From positions 762,001 to 826,000 of the forward strand of contig JAKOGI010000139.1 of assembly GCA_029747015.1 (NCBI GenBank): a DNA stretch of 64,000 nt. Reading direction: 5' to 3'. Shown here piece by piece: positions 50,008 to 62,836 of this stretch (position 1 is the first letter of the stretch; each line of letters begins with the position of its first letter). The notes below the pieces were generated by a model. The model saw only the letters and a program-made list of their open reading frames with translations. It was not told the DNA's origin and made no database searches. This DNA is from Carnegiea gigantea. Its lineage: Eukaryota > Streptophyta > Magnoliopsida > Caryophyllales > Cactaceae. Position numbers and translations under genes: made by a program.

Positions 50008-53000
50008 TCACAGATCTTTCCAAACAGCACTGTAACTCTCTAGCTCAAGCCGTTCCAAAATTTGTTCCGTTATTGAAATATATGAAGCATGGCCATCAAC
50101 AAGATGTGTCACATCAACCTGGAAAGGAACACAGATATAAATCAGATGATAAGTAGACGACTGAAGGCCAGGGATACCTGTAAGGAAACACGATACTGAA
50201 ACCTACATTTTCAATCCCAGGCACATCAGCAGGTTGAATTCCAGCTAATCCTGTGGAAGCTAGACTGCAACAAGAAAGCAAATTACATAAGTTCACAGGC
50301 CCCAGAAGACAACGAAGCAAAGTCGTCAAATATTGTCCCACTCAAGATGTAACTATGTCTTTGTTGTACAAGACGCAGTCACCTCCATTCAAGAGAGAGT
50401 AACGGTGAGAAATGAAAAGCTTCATCATAGATGAAGCAACTTTAAGTCACCAAATCTCACATGCAAGTTAAAGACAGAAGTTTATCGTAGATTAATGACC
50501 CCAATTCATGAAGTTTCATGATGCCAAAAGCAGCACATGGCTATGAAGAACTAAACACCCCAATGCAATGCTGATGCCATAGACACACACACACAAGCAT
50601 GCAGTCCACTATGAGCTCCTCAATATCTACTAGATTGTGGGTATAAGAGTACCATAACAAGTTAAGTCCTCTTCAATCTCCTCAATGTCTGGAAAACCAG
50701 TTTCAGCTCAACATCGCGATTGATATTAGTGTCACCCCGTACAGGAAAAGCTCCCAGGGGAAACTTACATCAAGTATCAGCAGCATATTACATAGTCTGC
50801 GCAATTTTTGCTTCAGATACCCTTAAGATATCGATCAAGCAACCTCATTCCTAAACAAAGAAACCAGACATAAAAGGGGAACAGGCAGCTGCAGACAGCG
50901 ACACCACCATCACATCAAAGATTGAAAGACCAATAAGCAAAAACGCTAATAGCCACCCTTCATCTTGCAGAATTGCTGCGGAACCACTAGAACAGATTTT
51001 GACTTCATCCTGAGTTTTGCAAAGCAGGAAACTCCAGAAGATGCGTGCCACGCTCGCTCAGAACAAACATGAAGTTACCTTGCATTATACTAGTATTCAC
51101 AGGCATGAGGGAAAGAATGTGGTTCGCCAAGTTTGTCTTCAACCACAATAAGCAACCTTCAAATCATAACAATACTCTTAAACCCCCCCCCCCCGAAAAA
51201 AGGAAAAAGAAACAGAAAAAAAGGAAATGGAAATCCATACTATAAGATTCCTCAACTCACTAGTCAGATGATCCAAATTCCGATGATTTTAGACTTTTTA
51301 GTCCTCACACTAAACATATCAAGTATTATGAACAACACCACCACCCCCCCGGGGGGCAAAACCAAAAAAAAAGGAAAAAAGGGAAATCCAAACTGCAAAG
51401 TCTGATGATTTTACACCTCCCATGTTTAGTGTTGCATGCTATCATCTTCACAGAGACAAATATCAACTTTCATTAGGAAAATTCTGACACAAATTTTCGA
51501 CACTGAAACAAATTCAGTGGCCAAAGGGACATGGAACATTCCCATTTCCAACAACGAACATAAATTTTAGACCCTAATTTCCTTTTCTGTTATCACTACA
51601 TACTTGGCATATCAACATTCCCCCCTGTTTAAATTGTAGGTTCTACATGAACGTTGGCAAATGTAATTGAAAAACTGCTGTGTACACATACCTTGAGCGG
51701 AAAACGACACCAAGAGTCCAATCAATTGTCGAATAAGCATTTACGAATCTCCCGGGCACCACCTGTAAAAGCAGAGTCAGTCTACATCTTTGAGAGGTAC
51801 ACTGTGGTTCCCTAAGAAAAGGGATAATTGCATCAACAGCTTGAGTTTCACTTCCCGTGGATGTATACCTCAGCATCATCATTCACTTGGCAAGCTCTGC
51901 CAAAGGCATACACAAAATAATTGCCATCATAGAATGATAATTATCTCCAAGATTGTCCTATCAGTATCTTGCCCTAGCCGAAGATTTTTAATCATATAAG
52001 TAAAAAGAAAATGGAGGGGTAAGGCCAGCATATATCTGGGCGTCAACAGACATCGCACTGCAGGACAAGACCGGGTTGCTGTCAAAAGGAAAGAGGAAAA
52101 TAGAAAGTTCAAAAGTGTCCTGCACAAGTAGAAGTGCTAATATTCTGGTGGTAAAATGCTTCGGGATGATCTTGAATTCATTGACTCAGGCACTGCACAT
52201 TGTCTCCCTGACTTTCTTCTTTTGTTTTGCTGAGGATCGGTTTTGTTTTCCAGTTTTGACATAAGAAAACAAAGCATGACTGCCGGTCTTAAAGAAGTTG
52301 AGAGTCAAATTTTCTAGCTACTCTAAACTTTCCCGGCATCTGTTCTTTTTCTTCATGGGTTTTTTGCCGCCAAGGGGGGAGGTCAGCCCTATCATCCATG
52401 AACTACCCTCAGTGTCTCAGACAAAATATTTTGCTGTTCCCTAATTTTGACATCTATATAGGAAGATTAATAGCCTTCCGCTAAGAACAAATGATACTGT
52501 AAAGAACATTCAGAAGATACCTTCCTTGCAAGTGTCCAATTCTCATCTTTTAATGAAACAGGTGCCCCAAGAAGGACAACTCTCTCTACAAGCCCACCTG
52601 AAATCATTCAGCAGCCCATTGTGAAACTAAGGTTATCATATATTCCTGCTTCCATAAGCTCCCACATAAAAAGGTGACGTAAAAAAAAAAGGCTACTAAA
52701 GACTAAAGTAAAGTGAATGACATATATCAGAAAGCAAGATTAAAAAACATCCAAATACCATTATTTCCTGTTTCAGCAAGATGTTGGAGGCATTTGAAAA
52801 TCAAACGAGCCCCAAGTGAGAAACCTATCAGTGTAACAGGCCTGGACTCATGAAAAAAGTTAAGGACACAGAAAGAGAGACCAGCACTTCAATCATTTGA
52901 TAAAGTGTAGAAAGATAAATTTCCAAATAAATAACGGCCTCTAGCAGTCGCACCTATTTCCATGGTGCCCTTCAAGCAGCACCTCAGCAAGCAGCTTTCC

Positions 53001-56000
53001 AGCCTTATCTGATCTGGGATTTCCAGAAAGGATGGATGTCAGCAGAATACCTTGGCTATACATTAGTTGTAGAATAAATGTTAATAGAAGCTTTATTTCA
53101 GTGCTCCAATCCACATTTCGATAAGAGCAAATGAATGTGTGCCACCTTAACCCTTCAATATCTCTTGCTAGTTTACATCAAGTAAGAATCAGAGGACAAC
53201 TCAGCAAGACACATTACTTACTCCATTGTAAACCTAACACTGTAGATTGAGCAATAGAAAATGCTTGCCAAGTGTAATAGTTTATTCAGTAACACATAAT
53301 ACAATTAATATCAAAAGGTTGATAGAATTCTTATGATTGACCAGCAGCATACCATATAATATGCCATATAGGATATCCAAGTAGGCTTGACTTGCATGGA
53401 TGATAGTTTATTTAAAACCAACATTATGTCAAAACCCACTCCATAAAAATTAAAAAAAAAAAGAATCGCCAAAAAAAATTAGTGACTATGAAACTCAAAT
53501 TTTGTGAAGCAGACGTGAGCTGTAAGGACCGGAGGAGTTTATATAGCCCAATTGATTTAGTTCTTGGAAAACAGTGTCTCCCTAGCTAATGAACACAACG
53601 TGGGTTACTACGATACCTAAAAAGAATGATGCGAAGATGATCCCTGATCACAGAACTATATGTTGGGGTGTCATACAAGATTGTAAGGCTAAAGACAATA
53701 GTGCCAGATTCAATTGGAGAAGCTCACAAAGTGCTTTTGTATCAGGTAGACAAATCTCGAATGAAGCTCTTACAGCAAATGAGACAGTAGTGTTATACAT
53801 AACGCAAACAAGTAAATCAGCACCATCATGGAGGTGTCAGACACGGAAATCCATTCTCCCTTTTCCTTTATCTTGTCCTAGACTCAGCAATTTTGAATCA
53901 GGTATTGATCCAAGCAGGAAAAGGGGGGGCTATTTGAGGGACTTAGAGTGAGAAAGAATAAGGAGTTGATATCATGAGGAAACCTAAAGCTTGAAAACCA
54001 ATTTTTGGCAAAGTTGAAAACCAGCTATGAGCTATCCACTTGGAAAGCTGCAGGATTGTCAAGAGCATGTAGGAAAGTGCTGATAAAAGTAATGAACAAT
54101 AGACTACCACTTCACTTCTTGAGTCTCTTCAAAATACCATGAAAGGCAGCCAACAATATTAGCCAAATTCAAGGAGATCTTTACGAGCCAGTTCACAGGG
54201 AGGAACTTTCAGAGGTGGACTGGGATATTGTCCAAAGACCTAGAAAACTTAGTGTGATTAGGGTGGATGTGACCTCTAAATCCAAAAATGTCAGCCTACT
54301 TTTTGAGGTGGTGGTGAAGGTTTCAATGTGAAAAGAATACATTGTGACAGAATGTAGTAACTTTATTCACAAATGGTGCATCAACCTACGTGAAGCATAC
54401 TTGGATTTTTTTTTGGGGGAGGGGGGGTGCGTAGCTCATGACATGTGAATCAGGTAGCTGTTTAATGATCAGATATTCAGCAGGCTGTTGTGGCTGAAAT
54501 CAAACTAGAATTGCGGAATTGCCAAATCTTAAGTTCTATATCAGCAGTCCTACTAAGATTCGACCATTACCATTCTATGTTGAAGTGTTGAGTATTCAAC
54601 ATGGTACACAGTTATCCTATCAGCAATGTTCTAAAGATTCTATTAACCCAAAATAAGGGACGAGGGTCCATACCCATACATTTGGTGAATGAAGAGTCTA
54701 ATTACCACAAGATATGACCCTTGGTTGCTCATGTGCCATTGAAGCAGGCATTTTCTAACTTCTCCATTGCCGTTCAACCAATTATGTCTATATGTCAAAT
54801 GGGAAGGAGAGGAGGTGGATGGTGGAGATGTATCCTCAAGTGGAAAAGAGAAAGCAGCAAAGGCAAGGAAAGACTGACTTTGATTGTCTGTCAGATTCGC
54901 GGGAAAGATACTTCACTGATAATTTCAGGTTCACAGAGTAGTACAGAAAGTCAGTCCTCAGCAGGTTTCACAGTTAAATCTCTCACACAAAAGATTTAAG
55001 ACTTCAACAGAGTGAGGCTCAAAAGATTTAGACGTCAACAGAGTGGGGCTGCAAGAGCAACTGTTGTCATAGCTTCAGTTTACAGCTATTTGGTAGTGTG
55101 TAACATTGAGTTAATGGTTTGGATTGCCTGGCAGGAAGAACATAAGACAACATCAATAACGATCAGAGAGGGAGTGATCCAAACTGAAGGGTACAGCTGT
55201 ACTTCCTGTGTTGGATCTGAGGAAACCCTAGATCATCTCCTCTAAAGCAACTTGCCTTTGTCAAAGGGGACAGTATCAAGGCATGGAAGTTTTATCTAAC
55301 TCCACCTGCTACTTTCAAAAGTTCTTTGAAGTTTGCCTGTATACACCGATTAGATGAAATTCCCAAAAGAGAACGTAGATCACTGTGTTCTTTATTATGG
55401 CATGGTCAATGTGAAGGAAAAAGAATGGAATTGATTTTAATGTGGCGGTTCTGAACAGCTGAATGTTCAGCTGTTCAGAACGTCATCTAGTTGCTCAAAG
55501 TCACAATTGCACTGTGGGTGAAAATCCATAATTCTGGTTTTCCTCATAATCCTGCAGATATCAACACTGGCAGGTTCTATGAAGAATCGATATCTTGATC
55601 TGGGTAGTGCAATCATAAAAGGTTGGGTAGGAAGTTCCAGGTTGCCATCTGTTGCAATTTTGCTGATTACTTGTTCTGTTTGCTGGGCCACTAAGCCTCT
55701 GACCTAGTCCTCTTTTGCCCTTTTGCCAATCGATTATCAACAGGGAGAGAAGGCTCTTGCATTAACTTGAATTTAGCTCATTTAAAGAGTACATAAAAAA
55801 TTAAAGCTCCCCTCCTCCCCTTTTTTTGGTTTGCCTTTCGCATATGTCTTGCATAAAAAAATTTCAAGATAATCAGTGTGAGCTTATTCTTAAAATTACA
55901 AGATTTAGCATACAACCATTTATATAAGACCCCGGGGGGGTAGTTGTTGCATTGCGAAGACATAATCCTAGTGTAGTTAGATAAAAGTTGGGAATTCTAG

Positions 56001-59000
56001 AGTTCAAACAGATCAAAACCAGCACTTCATCTTCTCTATTAAACAGGTAAAGTTAACATATATTTTTCAACATAGATTCGAAATAGAAATGGTGCCTGAC
56101 GAACACCGAATATTAGCAGAGGAAGAAAATGTGGTACAGGGATAGAAAATCACATTCGTGAACATCTTACATGCTTGCCTGTACATACTAGATATGTTTG
56201 AAACTTTTCCAGAATAATAAGTAAGAAATCTCAAATACCACCACAGAATCCCTTTTTTTTTGAGGGGAGGGGGGAGTGTTAGAAAGTGAAGAATTTGGAA
56301 GACTGAGTGTCCACTGGAGAGAAGTAGTCATCTAATGAGAGAGGGCTGCTTGTAGGTCAAAAAGACGCTTAAGAAAAGAAATTTCTTTAAGAAAACAGTC
56401 ATATGTCGAAAACATACAAACATTCACAAATGCTACAAAGGTAGTAATTGGGTCCAGCTTATGGGGTAAGGCTGCTAGGTTCTGCTAAGATGGGGACCTA
56501 TACTGCATATCATTGTTGTTATGGTTTTTTGTTGCTGTTAAATGTGTCAATTCGGTACCACTGTATTTCAATTATGCTTGCAGAGTATATACATGCAAAG
56601 TGGTACATGAAGGTAACCTGTCCAATGGAACTGCCCACTTGCTGTCAATGACATCACTTGCATTGGCAAGTGCTGCTGGAAGAGAAAATGCTGACACAGC
56701 AGAGCCTAACACAGTCTGCATGGCACCCTCACTGATAGTAACATCTACAAAAAATGGCAGCAAACATTACCAGTAAGTGTAAATTGCAACATTTAGCCGT
56801 TCCTTCTCCCTTTTTTTTTTCCCTCCTTTTTCCAGGTGCCAGGGGGGTTTCAAAGACTAAAAGCACAGTTACTTGAAGCAATAAAGTCTCGTACTGCAGT
56901 GCTAAGAGGAGCCAGAAAATTGAATTCCCAGTGTAATGCGTACCTATATACAAGTCACTCAAGGAAATTAGTTTCACTTCATGGAGGACATGTTTAATTG
57001 TGACTGAAAGACCTCGAGAGGAAGGCCAGTCATGAGAGAGCGCTATGATCAATACGATGAACAGAAAGTGATGCGAAGGTCCAGTACAAACACGAAGCAA
57101 TTAACACAAACTGAAGTCCACTCCAGAAGAATTGAAACCTGGTTTGTTTGTCATCTTTTAACTCTTAGCCACTTCATTTGGTTTATCTAATTAATGCAAC
57201 TGCTAGTCTAGCATTAGGATTACAAACCTTACACAGCTAGTCTTGTACCTTCCCGTTCTATCTTCTCAATACTCAGCAAACGTTGTTGATTGACTTGCTA
57301 GTTAGGTGTTACCTATTAGTTTTGTTTATGTGCTACTCATTATTTCCAATGTGTCTTCCCATCTTGTTTGTGCTACTTAATCCACTGATACTTGCTATTA
57401 TCTACATCTACTGTTTCCTAAGATGTTTTTCCTCTAGAGACAAAACAAAAAAGGGGGTTTTAATCCATGAAAACCTTTTCAGCAAAATTCTTTTGTGGGT
57501 CTCTCATAATAAGTTTCTATCCTTGCAAGGGTAATGCTCCCCAATTGTGGATCTTCCCAAAACCCACTAAGCCAAGAACCACATTTGGTGATGGTGTTCA
57601 TATCTAATGCAGCGGTCTGGTATATCAGGGCTAAGGCTTCCTCAACCACATGTATCAGTACGAGAAAGCTTCAATATTCTGCAAGGAACGAATAGAAGAA
57701 ACCACAACTATTTCGAAATAAAAACAAAGCCAAAGAGCGCAAAGGAAACCAATGAGCTGGAATCCAAACTAAAGCCTGCAGTGAACCCATATATGGAAGA
57801 ACGCGGATAAACTCCCCTCATTTCTAAATGCCATCAGTCACCATGATAAGTGATGGCCAACATTCAAAGATTAGAAGCTTTATTTCAACAAAGGCTTAAA
57901 AATCCATCAAACTTCAGTTTTGATCCCTGGGTAAACTTCAGTTTTGATATCAAGTGGTTCCTTGCAGACTCTGCAGCTTGTATCATTTACAATTAACTCT
58001 TCCCCAAAGGTCCACAGGGCAAATATCTCCGGGTCTGTAAGGAATGCAATAGAAATAGAGACTGGACTAACTACCCTAATTATACAGAAGAAAAGTTCAG
58101 CTGTGGTAACCCCTTCAGGAAAAGAAAGTGCAAGTAGAAAACAAAAGTTGGACATGCAATAGAAATAATGTAGAGTCCAAGCCTCTAGCTATAACTGAAA
58201 GCTGACCTCTCCACTCTGAGATACAGAAATGGTTAGATGAAAGGTATTGAAATATTAAATCCATGTTGATGCAGCTTGCATGATAGGATGTGGCATACAA
58301 TTACAAAGACACTCCACAGTATATGAAATCACATGTCTGTAAAAAGACAAGTACTCTAACTCATACATGCAAATGCGCATCTGAAGAGACAGCAAGTTAA
58401 AACATGTTTCATTATTACGCTGGACCCAAACAAAAAACTGAATGAACATCTATCTACCTCTCCAGGTTGACATTTTGACCTCGCCAAGGTCTCAAAAAGT
58501 CATCTTCTTCAAACACCAGTCCAGAGACCATTATTCCAACTGCAAGTCGCTGCACACGGACAGAATATATCTTAAATTCAAAAGAAGAGCCAAGTGACAA
58601 ATCAAATTTCATAATTGACATCCAGATGGCATCCTTGAAATGGAAATGAAAGGCAGGAGACATAACAGCCTAACAGGAGACCAGACGCGAATGGAACCCA
58701 CCCCCTGCTTATGATTTTTACCAAGTGCTTTGAATTCAAAGTCCTGAATGCTTCCCATTCTTTTAGCCATCTTGCTACCACAGAGTCCAGCTCCGGCAGC
58801 TGGAATTTAGAACCCACAATTAGAGATATAAAGAGGGAGAAAAGAGGCGCACATGATGTTTAAGACAGACTACATAATAGTATGACACAGATAAAACGAT
58901 TTGGAGAATGGTGTTCAGTCACAGCCTTACATTTAAATTTACGCTTCTATGCTAAGAATTGCAAAGTGAGGGTGAAACTAAGTTCAATACCTCCAAATGA

Positions 59001-61144
59001 TGCACTGATAGCAATGGAGCCACCAATAGACCCAGCAGAAGCAGCGGCGGCAGCAATCCCACTTGCACCAACAGCAGTAGCCACAGTGCTCAAACCTTGA
59101 CCAATTGCAGGGGCCGCTATTCCTGCAAAATAAGTCAAAAGGCTAGGTTGAGAAAACAGCGAAAAATACACCATTTGTAGATTTGACAAGCAATTTCTAG
59201 CTTATCTTGACTGGTCTGATCTGCGCCTATGGAAACTATACCTCCAGTTACAGCCATGGCTGTCCCTCCAGCCACAGCAGTTGCACCAATTATGCCTCCT
59301 TGCTTCCATTTGTCTACATCATCAGCATAATTCCTCTTTTCAACTTCCCCCTTGGTTGAGCCCAGTAAAGAGCAAGCAACTATTACCTCCATAGCTTCCT
59401 ATGAAACAAAGTCCTTCAGACAATATAATGTACTAACATAAGTAATAGAAAGTTTGATAATTGCAAACATAAAGCACACTATATTCACAATTTAGCATCC
59501 ATTACAAGTTGCCTAGTATGGCCTGACACATGACAAATATTTTCCTCTTCCAAAAACGAAGTCATAAAGAATGTGCTAAAAAGAAATCATAATAATAAGG
59601 AATTAAAAAGCAAGAACAAAAACAGTAAACCAACCATTTCAGTCCATTTGACATCCAACCAAGTTGCCAATAGCCGCAAAGCAACACGATGTCGAGAATC
59701 ATAGCCCTTGACGGAACTATTCTCGCCGTCAAAAGTGGTACCAACTAGGCATGCAGTAAGAAGATCATACAAGACAGACAGTTTCCTCCGGCAGCTCAGT
59801 GAGTTTGCATCTTCAACAGGTTTTTCACAAGTCTTGCTCACCCATGCATTAGATATTTGCTCTTTGGGAGATGTGTCACCATGGGCAGCCTCCGAAGCAG
59901 AGATAGGGTGAGGATATTTCTCGGAGCATCTATGATCCTCATCCGACTTTTTGTCAGAATCCAAAGTAGACACTTCAATTCCCTCCATGCTCGATACCAT
60001 TGCACCGACAGATTTCAACAAGGCATGTTCTCTGTCAGCACTCTCTGAAGGCGCTTCACCTCCATCCTCAAGTAATTTTAAGAACTACACATATCGTGCA
60101 CTAACCTCGTAAGAATCATGCTTTCTCAAATAAAATAGAGTTAATGAGAAGCCAGACATGATCATTGCTTTCTCTAAGAACTTAAGAAGATGCTGACTGT
60201 ATCATATATCACATACAACTAAGAGTCCAATTGATGACCATACCAAATTACCAAGCAAAAGAGATTATAGTATTTTCTCAACTTTTTTTTTGGGGGGGGG
60301 GGATATAAGCTCTTAGAGCATCCCCATTAGAGAACTCATTTGGTTCTTAGACCATACCAAATAAAGAAGATTAAACTCTTTTGTAGGTCCATTAACTTGT
60401 CCATACAAACTCCCTATATATTCCCCAAAAACATAGAAGTAAAGCTAAACTCTTAACTAAAAAACTAGTTCACATGACGTAACCCATCAACCCGAAGGAA
60501 AAAGTAAGCACCATACTGAATGACTAATCAATGCGCTTAATTAAAACCCGTAACTTCAGAAAGAAGACAGAATTGAGACACTTACAGCACCAACGTGATG
60601 CCTCATTTGCGAAGAAGTTCCCGCCGTCTCCTTAAGCCCATCCCAGGCTTTATCATCAACTTTCATAAACCTGCTCAAATCATCACCACCGCCATCAATC
60701 AACACCGGCTTGAAGTTTGGTTGAATGTAATGCAATGTAATAATGGTAACGCAACGCAATCAACCTTGTAACGCAACTATAGTTACCTAGTTTGTAGTGA
60801 TGTTAACCACAAGATAGTTTTCTTACTGTAATGCTCTCACGCAACCAAACAAGGAAATCAAAATTAGAAGGTTGATTACATCCAACGAAGCATCACATCA
60901 TAGATAGAGAGACAGACCTGAAGACGGGCAAAAGCAAGCCGGACTGCTCGTGAATCCAAAGATGAGGGCGATCGGAGACAGTAGGAGAAGGGGCAGCCGT
61001 CATGCCCTCGCTAATGGGCTCTTCATCGAGGGATGGAAGAGTGCTCGAAAGCCGCCATTGATGGTGCTGAGACTGGTTTAGGGCTAGCGAAAACAACGCG
61101 GATGCTGCGTATCTATGCGTCCGACTCAGAATCGACGTCTCCAT
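50008..61144 (-). CDS. DUF726/TMCO4-like membrane alpha/beta-hydrolase-fold protein, 15 exons
   Basis: Exons (minus): 61144-60918, 60670-60586, 60084-59635, 59398-59242, 59122-58991, 58799-58702, 58549-58458, 56943-56873, 56744-56618, 53013-52954, 52841-52759, 52597-52521, 51762-51692, 50264-50207, 50118-50008. Every junction is in phase, giving 632 residues plus TGA. Order of features: RYAASALFSLAL start; RVALRLLATWLDVKWTEM (about 240); KWKQGG (284-289) opening a Gly/Ala-rich hydrophobic hairpin to about 355 (two or more membrane segments); KMAKRMGSIQDFEFKALG; VSGLVFEEDDFLRPW; DVIDSKWAVPLDR; a GFSLG nucleophile elbow with Ser508; VERVVLLGAPVSL; GRFVNAYSTIDWTLGV; PGIENVDVTHLVDGHASY near the C-terminus, offering candidate Asp and His of a triad. 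Human TMCO4 and yeast Mil1 belong to this family; their substrate is not established, so the enzyme activity is inferred. Intron 9 (3.6 kb) hosts a LINE relic. Confidence 0.92.
51183..51201. repeat. bipartite homopolymer C12-G-A6 in DUF726 intron
   Basis: Oligo-C, a single G, then A6, inside the intron between the exons at 51762-51692 and 50264-50207. Confidence 0.9.
53580..55280 (+). mobile_element. degenerate LINE (non-LTR retrotransposon) in DUF726 intron 9, antisense to host
   Basis: The plus strand reads NTTWVTTIPKKNDAKMIPDHR and SQSAFVSGRQISNEALTANE (53589-53790), the conserved N-terminal blocks of plant LINE reverse transcriptases, with the intervening block altered. Near 54210 EVDWDIVQRPRK resembles the post-RT linker, and at 55175-55245 GYSCTSCVGSEETLDHLL matches the zf-RVT zinc-binding end. 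Stops and frameshifts separate these pieces. It lacks the catalytic YADD region in readable form and cannot be active. Borders are approximate. Confidence 0.75.
54416..54437. repeat. bipartite homopolymer T9-G5-A-G7
   Basis: T run followed by interrupted G run within the LINE relic. Confidence 0.9.
60283..60302. repeat. bipartite homopolymer T9-G11 in DUF726 intron 2
   Basis: T9 directly followed by G11. A MITE-like left end (TTA then GAGCATCCCCATTAGAG) begins a few bases downstream at 60313, but its right end was not found. Confidence 0.9.
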
Positions 61145-61206
61145 TTTTCTTTCGCATCAATCGAAATGCTGAACTCTGCTTCAATCCATCAATCAATTGA
61201 ACTTCG

Positions 61207-61232
61207 ATTGTTTGTTTGTTTGTTTGTTTGTT
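61207..61232 (-). repeat. (TTTG)n / (CAAA)n in the DUF726 5' leader
   Basis: About six TTTG units on the plus strand lie 60-90 bp upstream of the minus-strand ATG at 61144, probably within the 5' UTR. Confidence 0.85.
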
Positions 61233-61402
61233 GTGGAGGAATTAGGACAGCATCTATGGCGTCGCATTGAATTCGCGGAATTTGAATGGACTGATTCAAA
61301 TCGCCATTTTCGTTCTTGATTTAATTGCGAAGCGTAAGGATTGAGTTTGACCCTCCGAAACGGGAGCAAAAGTGTCGAAGGTTTCATGGCTGTCTCAGTA
61401 AT

Positions 61403-61411
61403 GGCGCCAAA
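61403..61411 (-). promoter_or_regulatory. candidate E2F site (TTTGGCGCC) upstream of the DUF726 gene
   Basis: The minus strand reads attTGGCGCCatt, matching the E2F consensus TTTSSCGC, about 260 bp upstream of the start codon. Only sequence match; function inferred. Confidence 0.3.
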
Positions 61412-61439
61412 TTACTGTCTCTTTTCATCGGCGCGTGGG

Positions 61440-62836
61440 AGTTCTCTCTCCTCGTTTTTTAAAAAATTAAAATTAAAATTCATACGAGCTAAAACTTCGA
61501 GTTGCGATTAAATAAAAATCGAAAAAATCAGCGAATATATAAAATTCAGATTAAAATATTTTGTCTTATAATTAGTTTTTATCGAATCGAATAAAATTGA
61601 ATAGATTTAAATTCATATCAAAATCAAGTTTGAATAATATAAATAAGATCACTTTGAATTCAAATTTTAAGCTCAAATGACAACTCACAATTATAAGCAT
61701 GTTCTTTTCGTTGGTTGAAGTCGGTTGAAGTTAGTTGAAGTGGATTAAATTTTTTTATGTGATAAATTGAACTTTGTTGAAATAGTAAAAGTGTGTTGAA
61801 ATGGGTTAAGATTGATATTTTATAATTGACCCGCGAAAAGAACAGGGCATATGCTTGACTTTTTTCAACTCTAAGATTATGAGCTCTAGAGTGCATAAAA
61901 GTCTAACAGATTTATTACCTTTGTAGTTTTACTTCTCAATACAAATTTAAAATACATCATAACGTTGAAGTAGTGTGTTCACATGAAAAATTATGTTAAT
62001 GAGGTCATGAATTATACCGGCACATGTTGATTTTAATAATTTTGCATTTATTCCCAATTAAATAAGTCACCAAACTCAAGTTATTGAAGGGGAAACTTGT
62101 GTTGAGAAAAGTAGAAAATTTGTATTTTACGAATTGAGGATTAGTTTGATACCAATCGACAAAGGCTCAAAAGACCATAAAAGGCAAAGATGACACTTAT
62201 GCGTCGTTGACTCAGTGATCGGTGATCAAAATCCTTTAAAGTTAAACTAGAAATTAAACCACAATCTTGCAATTTCTGTGGTTGAAGAAATTAGCTTACT
62301 AACGGTACCCTATCACGGTGTAAACTTTCACCGACAATAATTATTTCTCAACTGGTCTGTTGGTGATCGAAGATCATCATAGTGACTCCCTGACTGGGTG
62401 GGATTCGCTAAAGAGAATTACACGATTATGATGCCTCTCCAACTAAAATCAACTAAACAACTTCGCTAACCATGACAATTGATCCCACGCGGAGATTCCC
62501 CTAACCATGGGATGGGAATTCGCCATCCATGGTTGGCTAATGCTCCGATTTGTCGTCTTGTGAAAGGTAGCCCAAAACAGCAAAGGGCAAGACATTCTGC
62601 CTTGGATAGGACTATAAAGACCCCCAAAGACTAAGGACCAATTTCATTATAAGCTTCTCAAATACATATAGCAAGAAATATCCCAATCATTTAAAAAGAA
62701 AAGGGCAAAACCAACAGCAGAGTGATTGACATTATGGCAAGATTTAATCACCAAGAAAACTTAAACATCCAAGCAAAACCCTCATGATGCACAATAAAAG
62801 TACTTATTCAAAGCCCGCCAATAAAGGTGCAAGACC
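61440..62836. other. intergenic region between DUF726 and CCHC genes
   Basis: Contains the MITE at 61696-61848. The remainder is AT-rich; 62650-62836 is probably 3' UTR of the CCHC gene. No other gene is seen. Confidence 0.45.
61696..61848. mobile_element. short Tourist-like MITE, 153 bp
   Basis: Left end AGCATGTTCTTTTCG and right end CGAAAAGAACAGGGC are inverted repeats, flanked on both sides by ATA (61693-61695 and 61849-61851). The interior is degenerate ggttgaagt words, the complement of the caacctacttc words in the elements at 22507 and 38234. Confidence 0.75.

Noticed and set aside
54721..54999. 92-residue plus-strand ORF in DUF726 intron 9
   Set aside because: Falls between the RT and zf-RVT pieces of the LINE relic and is better explained as part of it.
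57907..58045. Minus-strand sequence EIFALWTFGEELIV after a good-looking acceptor, first taken for DUF726 exon 8
   Set aside because: It does not join in phase with the exon at 58549-58458 and runs into a stop. The exon at 56943-56873 (RYALHWEFNF) fits in phase on both sides and matches the family pattern.
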